From contig JANYFX010000702.1 of the NCBI GenBank assembly GCA_025359585.1, forward strand, positions 1 to 9,871: 9,871 nucleotides of DNA. The letters are read 5' to 3'. The notes below the pieces were generated by a model, which worked only from the letters and a program-made list of their open reading frames with translations, was not told the DNA's origin and searched no databases. The position numbers were made by a program, and so were the translations under genes. Numbering within the stretch: the stretch's first letter is position 1; each line of letters starts with the position of its first letter. This document shows, one piece after another, positions 5,969 to 9,871 of the stretch. Origin of the DNA: Rhizobacter sp. (lineage in GTDB: Bacteria; Pseudomonadota; Gammaproteobacteria; Burkholderiales; Burkholderiaceae_C).

Positions 5969-7705
5969 ATGCAGATCATCTTTTCGCCGATGCGTCGGCG
6001 GCTGGCGCTTGCCGTGGGCGCGGCACTGGCTGTCATCAGTTCGGGCGCGTTCGCGCAGGCCGAGATCTCGGGCCAGGGCGGCGCGGCCGCCGGCTCACCA
6101 GTGCCACAGGCCGTGTCGGTGTCGCAGGGCCAGCTCGACGGGGCCACCGGCGACACCCGGAACTTCCTGCACTCCAACATGAATTACGCGCAGACGCGCT
6201 ACTACCCGGCGACGCAGATCAACACGAAGAACGTCGCCAAGCTGCGGCCCGCGTTCATCTTCCAGACCGAGGTGCTCGAATCGATGGAGACCGCGCCGAT
6301 CGTGGTCGACGGCGTCATGTACATCACGACCTCGTACAACCACATCTACGCGCTCGACGCCGTCACCGGCAAGGAGTTCTGGCACTACAAACACAAGATG
6401 GGCGCGGTCACCACCTACTGCTGCGGCCCGAACAACCGCGGCGTGGCGATCATGGGCGACAAGCTCTACATGGGCACGCTCGACGCCAAGCTGCTGGCAC
6501 TCGACGCCAAGACCGGCAAGGTGCTGTGGTCGACCCAGATCGCCGACCCCGAAGCCGGCTATTCGGAGACGATGGCACCGGTGGCTGTCGACGGCAAGGT
6601 GCTGATCGGCACCAACGGCGGCGAATACGGCATCCGCGGTTTCGTCAAGGCGTACAGCGCCACCGACGGCAAACTGCTCTGGACCTTCAACACCGTGCCC
6701 GACAAGGGCCACGAGGGCGTGTGGGCGGTGAACGACTCGACCAACCGCAATCTGCACCGCGACATCGCGACCGAAAAGGCCCAACTCGCCAAGGGCGGCG
6801 AGTTCTACAAGACACTCGGCGGCGGCGTGTGGATGGCACCGGCGATCGACAAGGAAAGCAACACCGCGTTCTTCGTCGTCGGCAACCCCAGCCCCGACCT
6901 CTACGGTGCGGAGCGGCCGGGCGACAACCTCTACACCGACTCGATCGTCGCCGTCGACCTGAACACCGGCGCCTACAAGTGGCACCACCAGTACGTGCCG
7001 CACGACGTGTGGGACCTCGACGCCGTTTCGCCCGTGATCCTGACCGAAGCGATGGGCAAGGACGGCAAGATGCGCAAGGTCGCGATCCACGGCGGCAAGA
7101 CCGGCCACGTGTATGTGCACGACCGCGCCACCGGCGAGCTGATCCGCTTCAGCGAAGCGATGGTGCCGCAGGAAAACATGTGGGTGCTGCCGACCAAAGA
7201 CGGCGCGCGCATGCTGCCGGGCGCCAACGGCGGCGTCGAGTGGAGCCCGATGGCCATCAACCCGAAGCTGCGCATGGTGTACGCCGCCAACCTGCACCAG
7301 CCGATGACCTATCATGTCGAAGAAGCCAAGTACCCGGGCGGCAAGCTCTGGCTCGGCGGCGCGTTCAAGGTGATCGCGGCCGAAAAGCAGTGGGGGCGCC
7401 TGGCTGCGATGAACCTCGACACCGGCAAGATGGCCTGGAAGTTCGACACCGACCAGCCGCTGATCGGCGGTGTGCTCGCCACCGCCGGCGACCTGGTGTT
7501 CAACGGCGAAGGCAACGGCCTGTTCCGCGCCTTCGACGCCAAGACCGGCAAGAAGCTGTGGGAGTACCAGTGCGGTGCGGGCGTGAACGCACCGGCGGTG
7601 TCGTACACGGCCGGCGGCAAGCAGTACGTGGCGGTCGCGGCGGGTGGCAACACGCAGCTCGACTTCAAGCGTGGCAACTCGGTGATCGTGTTCGCGCTCC
7701 CGTGA
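5969..7705 (+). CDS. PQQ-dependent methanol/ethanol-family dehydrogenase with lanthanide-type DxD motif
   Basis: This is a periplasmic quinoprotein that oxidises alcohols or related substrates with pyrroloquinoline quinone and passes electrons to cytochrome c. The 578 residues form an eight-bladed propeller with repeated tryptophan-docking segments (such as DAKTGKVLWST and DAKTGKKLWEY). Landmarks are a Sec signal peptide (1-31, ending SSGAFAQA), the vicinal cysteine pair C151-C152 whose disulfide stacks on PQQ, W288 in GGGVWMAP, and metal ligands E219 (NGGEYGIRG), N320 (RPGDN) and catalytic D349 in WDLD. The residue two after the catalytic Asp is D351, the extra carboxylate that marks lanthanide-dependent (XoxF, ExaF/PedH-like) enzymes. 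Calcium enzymes have Ala or Ser/Thr there. There is no CxxCH heme site, so it is not a quinohemoprotein. The start at ATG 5969 has AGGAGA upstream; the longer frame to 5822 was rejected. The substrate is unknown. Confidence 0.94.
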   Translation: MQIIFSPMRRRLALAVGAALAVISSGAFAQAEISGQGGAAAGSPVPQAVSVSQGQLDGATGDTRNFLHSNMNYAQTRYYPATQINTKNVAKLRPAFIFQTEVLESMETAPIVVDGVMYITTSYNHIYALDAVTGKEFWHYKHKMGAVTTYCCGPNNRGVAIMGDKLYMGTLDAKLLALDAKTGKVLWSTQIADPEAGYSETMAPVAVDGKVLIGTNGGEYGIRGFVKAYSATDGKLLWTFNTVPDKGHEGVWAVNDSTNRNLHRDIATEKAQLAKGGEFYKTLGGGVWMAPAIDKESNTAFFVVGNPSPDLYGAERPGDNLYTDSIVAVDLNTGAYKWHHQYVPHDVWDLDAVSPVILTEAMGKDGKMRKVAIHGGKTGHVYVHDRATGELIRFSEAMVPQENMWVLPTKDGARMLPGANGGVEWSPMAINPKLRMVYAANLHQPMTYHVEEAKYPGGKLWLGGAFKVIAAEKQWGRLAAMNLDTGKMAWKFDTDQPLIGGVLATAGDLVFNGEGNGLFRAFDAKTGKKLWEYQCGAGVNAPAVSYTAGGKQYVAVAAGGNTQLDFKRGNSVIVFALP

Positions 7706-7734
7706 GCCTGAAGCGCTAAGCTCGCTCGTGCACC

Positions 7735-7772
7735 GGCCCCGGTGGTTCGCGCCACCGGGGCCGTTTCTTGTT
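7735..7772 (+). terminator. Rho-independent terminator after the PQQ dehydrogenase gene
   Basis: A perfect 11-base-pair stem, GGCCCCGGTGG (7735-7745) with CCACCGGGGCC (7752-7762), encloses the loop TTCGCG and can add a C-G pair at its base. The T-rich GTTTCTTGTT follows. It starts 29 bases after the dehydrogenase stop and should end or sharply reduce transcription before the cytochrome gene. Confidence 0.85.
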
Positions 7773-7801
7773 CATGTTCGATGTTTCCGAAGGACCTTGC
7801 C

Positions 7802-8380
7802 TTGCAGCCCATGCAGCGAATTTTTCTGGCCGGCCTGTTGATCGCAGCGGCTTCGGTGGCCCGGGCGCAAGGCGCCGACAGCGTGCCGCCGAAGGCCGAA
7901 GCCTGTGCCGCGTGCCACGGGCCGGGCGGCCGCTCGGTCGTGCCGCAGTTCCCCATCCTCGCCGGACAGACCGCGCGCTACATGTACCTGGAGCTGCGCG
8001 ACTTTCAGGAAGGGCGCCGCAGCAACGAACTGATGACGCCGATGGTGGCCGGCATGACCCGCGACGAGATGCGCGAGATCTCCGACTACTTCGCAAAGCA
8101 GAAGCCACCGGTGCAGACCTTCAAGACCGACCCCGAGAAGGCCCGCCTGGGCAAGCTCAAGGCCGACGAGACACTGTGCACGATGTGCCACCTCGGCGGC
8201 TTCGCCGGGCAGAACGAGGTGCCGCGTGTGGCCGGCCAGCACTTCGACTACATCGTCAAGCAGCTCACCGACTTCAAGGCACGCACCCGCACCAACGACG
8301 CCGGCAGCATGACGAGCGTGGCCAACACGCTCAGCGCGCAAGACATCGACAACCTGGCGCACTACCTCGTCGGGCTGTGA
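7802..8380 (+). CDS. Diheme c-type cytochrome (cytochrome c4-like)
   Basis: This periplasmic electron-transfer protein is the probable acceptor for the PQQ dehydrogenase upstream. Numbered from ATG 7811, it has a signal peptide ending near VARAQG (residue 20) and two heme-binding motifs, CAACH (32-36) and CTMCH (123-127), each in its own cytochrome domain. Candidate axial methionines are M75 or M78 (ELMTPM) for heme 1 and the Met of GSMTSVAN near the C-terminus for heme 2. Two domains of about 90 residues each are the cytochrome c4 layout. TTG 7802 has GAAGGA (7789-7794) seven bases upstream; ATG 7811, three codons later, is the alternative. A start at 7742 was rejected because it lies inside the terminator stem. 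Because of that terminator the gene probably has its own promoter or depends on read-through. Confidence 0.92.
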   Translation: MQPMQRIFLAGLLIAAASVARAQGADSVPPKAEACAACHGPGGRSVVPQFPILAGQTARYMYLELRDFQEGRRSNELMTPMVAGMTRDEMREISDYFAKQKPPVQTFKTDPEKARLGKLKADETLCTMCHLGGFAGQNEVPRVAGQHFDYIVKQLTDFKARTRTNDAGSMTSVANTLSAQDIDNLAHYLVGL

Positions 8381-8407
8381 CCGCCACGTGCAAACCGCCG
8401 CAGCGGC

Positions 8408-9631
8408 TCAGGCCGCGCAGCTTCTGAAGCCGACGAAGCCCTGGTCGTTTTTCGGTGCGTCGAAGTGCCGGCACTTTTCACTGCGCAAGCGCCCTGCGGT
8501 GGCGAACGACGCGCCGCGCTGGACCTTGCCCGCACCGAACTCCGGGTTCGGGTGCGCGGCCGCCGGCCCGGCCGCGAAGCCGGGGTAGACACGCATCGTG
8601 CTGGCAGTCCACTCGCGCACGTCGCCCCAGCGGAAGCCGCGTGGCGCGCCCTGGCTGGCGGCGGCTTCCCATTCCACTTCGGCCGGCAGGCGGCGGCCGG
8701 CCCAGCGGCACCAGGCGTCGGCCTCGAACCAGCTCACGTGCATGACCGGCTGCGTCATCGGCAACCGCACGAGCTTGCCGAAGCGCTGCTGCAACACGCC
8801 CTGGCGCAGCTGGTCCACATAACGCGGCACGCGCCGGCTGGTGGCCTGCACCCAGGCCCAGCCGGCTTCGCTCCAGTGCCCGCGCTCGTCGTAGCCGCCG
8901 TCTTCGACGAACTCGGCGTACTGGGCCCAGTTGACCGCCTGCGCATCGATCTCGAACTCGAGCACGGCCTCTTCATGGGCCCACTTCTGGTTGTCGAACA
9001 CCAGGCCGCCGGGTTCGGCGCCGAGCCTGAAACGGGTGGCCGGAAACAGCAGCGGCTGGCGTGCGGCCACGCTCGGCGGCGCGGCCAGCAAGCCGGTGTC
9101 CAGGCCGAGCGCCTGCGCCAGCACCGCGAAGCTCTCGACGCGTGCGTCTTCATGGAACAGCGCGAGCCGGTAGAAGTACAGGGCGTCGTCGGTTTCATCG
9201 GCGCCTTCGAGCAATTCGAGCGTGGTCTCGAGCGTGTCGACGAGGTACTGACGTGTGGTCTGCAAGTCGGGAAACACCAGCGCCCAGCGGCTCGCGCGCG
9301 CTGCGCTCGCGGGGTCGAAACAGCGGTCGGCATCGGGCAGGATGGAGGCGAGCTTGGGTCGGCTGGCGTCGCAGCGCTCACCGCGCTGGCGCTGCACGTT
9401 GCGGGCGATCCAGTGCTCCTGAAACCAGCCGAGGTGGCCGAGCTCCCACAACAGCGGGTTGGCGTCGGGCCGCGCTTCGATCTCGAGTCGGGGGTTGCCG
9501 AGCAGTTTCTCGAAGGCGCCGATCCAGCGCAGGCTGTGGTTGCGCGAGTCGATCAGCGCGAGCGAGAGCACACCCTTGCCAGCGTGGCGCATGCGCGGCG
9601 AATTCACGTCGGCGAGTTCGGTGACCAGCAA
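8408..9631 (-). CDS. senA: EgtB-like non-heme iron sulfoxide/selenoxide synthase, SenA type (selenoneine synthase)
   Basis: SenA-type enzymes form a C-Se bond between a selenosugar and hercynine on the way to selenoneine, as EgtB does with sulfur. This 407-residue protein has a DinB-like N-terminal domain (about 18-175) and a formylglycine-generating-enzyme-like C-terminal domain (about 205-407: PVMHVSWFEADAWCRWAG, RLPAEVEWEAA, GDVREWTAS, FVGFR). The stretches SLALIDSRNHSLRW and LYFYRLALFHED fit the SenA branch better than EgtB as I recall it. H66 in GHLGWF and H160 match two iron ligands of EgtB, but the third His of the HX3HXE motif is R164 (H160-E-D-A-R164-V-E166). TTG 9631 is chosen because GGAG (9641-9638) lies six bases upstream and a stop codon precedes it in frame; no ATG occurs before residue 14. 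The partners senB and senC are not in the window. The enzyme class is secure, the exact product less so. Confidence 0.82.
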   Translation of the reverse strand: MLVTELADVNSPRMRHAGKGVLSLALIDSRNHSLRWIGAFEKLLGNPRLEIEARPDANPLLWELGHLGWFQEHWIARNVQRQRGERCDASRPKLASILPDADRCFDPASAARASRWALVFPDLQTTRQYLVDTLETTLELLEGADETDDALYFYRLALFHEDARVESFAVLAQALGLDTGLLAAPPSVAARQPLLFPATRFRLGAEPGGLVFDNQKWAHEEAVLEFEIDAQAVNWAQYAEFVEDGGYDERGHWSEAGWAWVQATSRRVPRYVDQLRQGVLQQRFGKLVRLPMTQPVMHVSWFEADAWCRWAGRRLPAEVEWEAAASQGAPRGFRWGDVREWTASTMRVYPGFAAGPAAAHPNPEFGAGKVQRGASFATAGRLRSEKCRHFDAPKNDQGFVGFRSCAA

Positions 9632-9733
9632 TTTTTTCTCCGCGCCACGGCGCCAAGGGGTCGAGCTTCATTGTTGCATCGGGCGCAGTGCTTGCCGGGG
9701 CGGGCCGTCAGCGGCGATACTGTATGCATAAAA
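9632..9733. promoter_or_regulatory. Upstream region of senA up to the probable insertion-sequence edge
   Basis: These bases hold the senA Shine-Dalgarno (GGAG, 9641-9638 on the minus strand) and an AT-rich patch ending in ATACTGTATGCATAAAA (9717-9733). The patch resembles one half of a LexA box (CTGT with the mirrored ACAG missing). On the minus strand it could also supply -10-like hexamers for senA. I cannot assign a promoter with confidence. Confidence 0.3.
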
Positions 9734-9871
9734 GGGGTATCCTCTTAGCTCCAGCAACGCCGGAACTACTGGATGGATATCCAGCATATCGTACTGCCCG
9801 AAGCGGGTAAGGACTACCCCCGCAACTGGAACGAATTCCTGGACTGGTTCGGCAGCGAAGAGGCTTGCCTG
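9734..9871 (+). mobile_element. Left part of an IS1595-family insertion sequence (approximate left edge)
   Basis: The transposase reading frame at 9773-9871 identifies the element. The left edge is placed at the GGGG at 9734 only because members of this family commonly begin with a G-run and leave short leaders before the transposase. The terminal inverted repeat and target duplication cannot be confirmed because the other end is outside the window. Confidence 0.5.
9773..9871 (+). CDS. IS1595-family transposase (N-terminal fragment, continues past the right edge)
   Basis: Thirty-three residues are visible from ATG 9773, and the frame is open to the last base. The pattern AGKDYPRNWNEFLDWFGSEEACL matches the start of IS1595-family (ISXO2-like) transposases: a YPR segment, then FLxWF and an EEAC motif just before the zinc-ribbon domain. 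The zinc ribbon and catalytic domain are outside the window, so completeness cannot be judged. It diverges from senA. Identification rests on a short but distinctive N-terminus. Confidence 0.75.
   Translation, partial: MDIQHIVLPEAGKDYPRNWNEFLDWFGSEEACL

Noticed and set aside
5812..7719. 635-residue frame overlapping the PQQ dehydrogenase
   Set aside because: Arg-rich out-of-frame translation of a gene whose own frame shows all family motifs.
7742..7801. Upstream start for the cytochrome
   Set aside because: It would begin inside the terminator stem and put a non-signal sequence before a clear signal peptide.
8381..8407. Bidirectional terminator between the cytochrome and senA
   Set aside because: Only a five-base stem (GCCGC/GCGGC) with no T-run is visible.
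8408..9631. Ordinary EgtB (ergothioneine) assignment
   Set aside because: The DinB-domain signatures fit the SenA branch better and there is no egtD nearby; substrate identity still remains an inference.

Overview
The window is about 10 kb of GC-rich, densely coding DNA. Codon use and gene families (TupABC-type transporter, PQQ dehydrogenase with a small diheme cytochrome, SenA-type selenoneine synthase) suggest a beta-proteobacterium of the order Burkholderiales. This placement is an inference from gene content, not from a phylogenetic marker. I see no rRNA, tRNA or CRISPR array. The longest gene-free stretches are only about 140-170 bases.

Region 1 (1-3944) lies on the minus strand. Read in the direction of transcription it holds a three-gene oxyanion ABC transporter in the order permease, ATPase, binding protein (tupB-tupC-tupA). 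Each junction overlaps by a few bases. After a 145-base gap come the [2Fe-2S] small subunit and the start of the molybdopterin-binding large subunit of a CO dehydrogenase/xanthine dehydrogenase-family hydroxylase. The large subunit runs off the left edge. A regulator with a ModE-like DNA-binding domain fused to a binding-protein-like domain (3945-5069, plus strand) diverges from the transporter across 56 bases that contain a clear inverted repeat. The likely logic is that the regulator senses molybdate or tungstate, the transporter imports it, and the hydroxylase needs the metal as cofactor.

Region 2 (5084-8380) is a periplasmic oxidation module. An ankyrin-repeat protein with a twin-arginine-like signal (minus strand) diverges from a PQQ-dependent methanol/ethanol-family dehydrogenase. 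The dehydrogenase is followed by a strong hairpin terminator and then a diheme c-type cytochrome, the probable electron acceptor. The dehydrogenase carries the Asp-x-Asp metal motif that marks lanthanide-dependent members of this family.

Region 3 (8408-9871) holds an EgtB-like non-heme iron enzyme of the SenA (selenoneine synthase) type on the minus strand. One residue of its expected His-x3-His-x-Glu iron motif is Arg. Beyond its 5' end lies the left part of an IS1595-family insertion sequence, whose transposase runs off the right edge.

Nothing here is clearly a wholly new system. The items most worth a second look are the altered iron motif in SenA, the operator-like palindrome in front of tupB and the regulator, the predicted lanthanide dependence of the PQQ enzyme with its ankyrin partner, and the clustering of genes for several unusual trace elements (Mo/W, lanthanide, Se).
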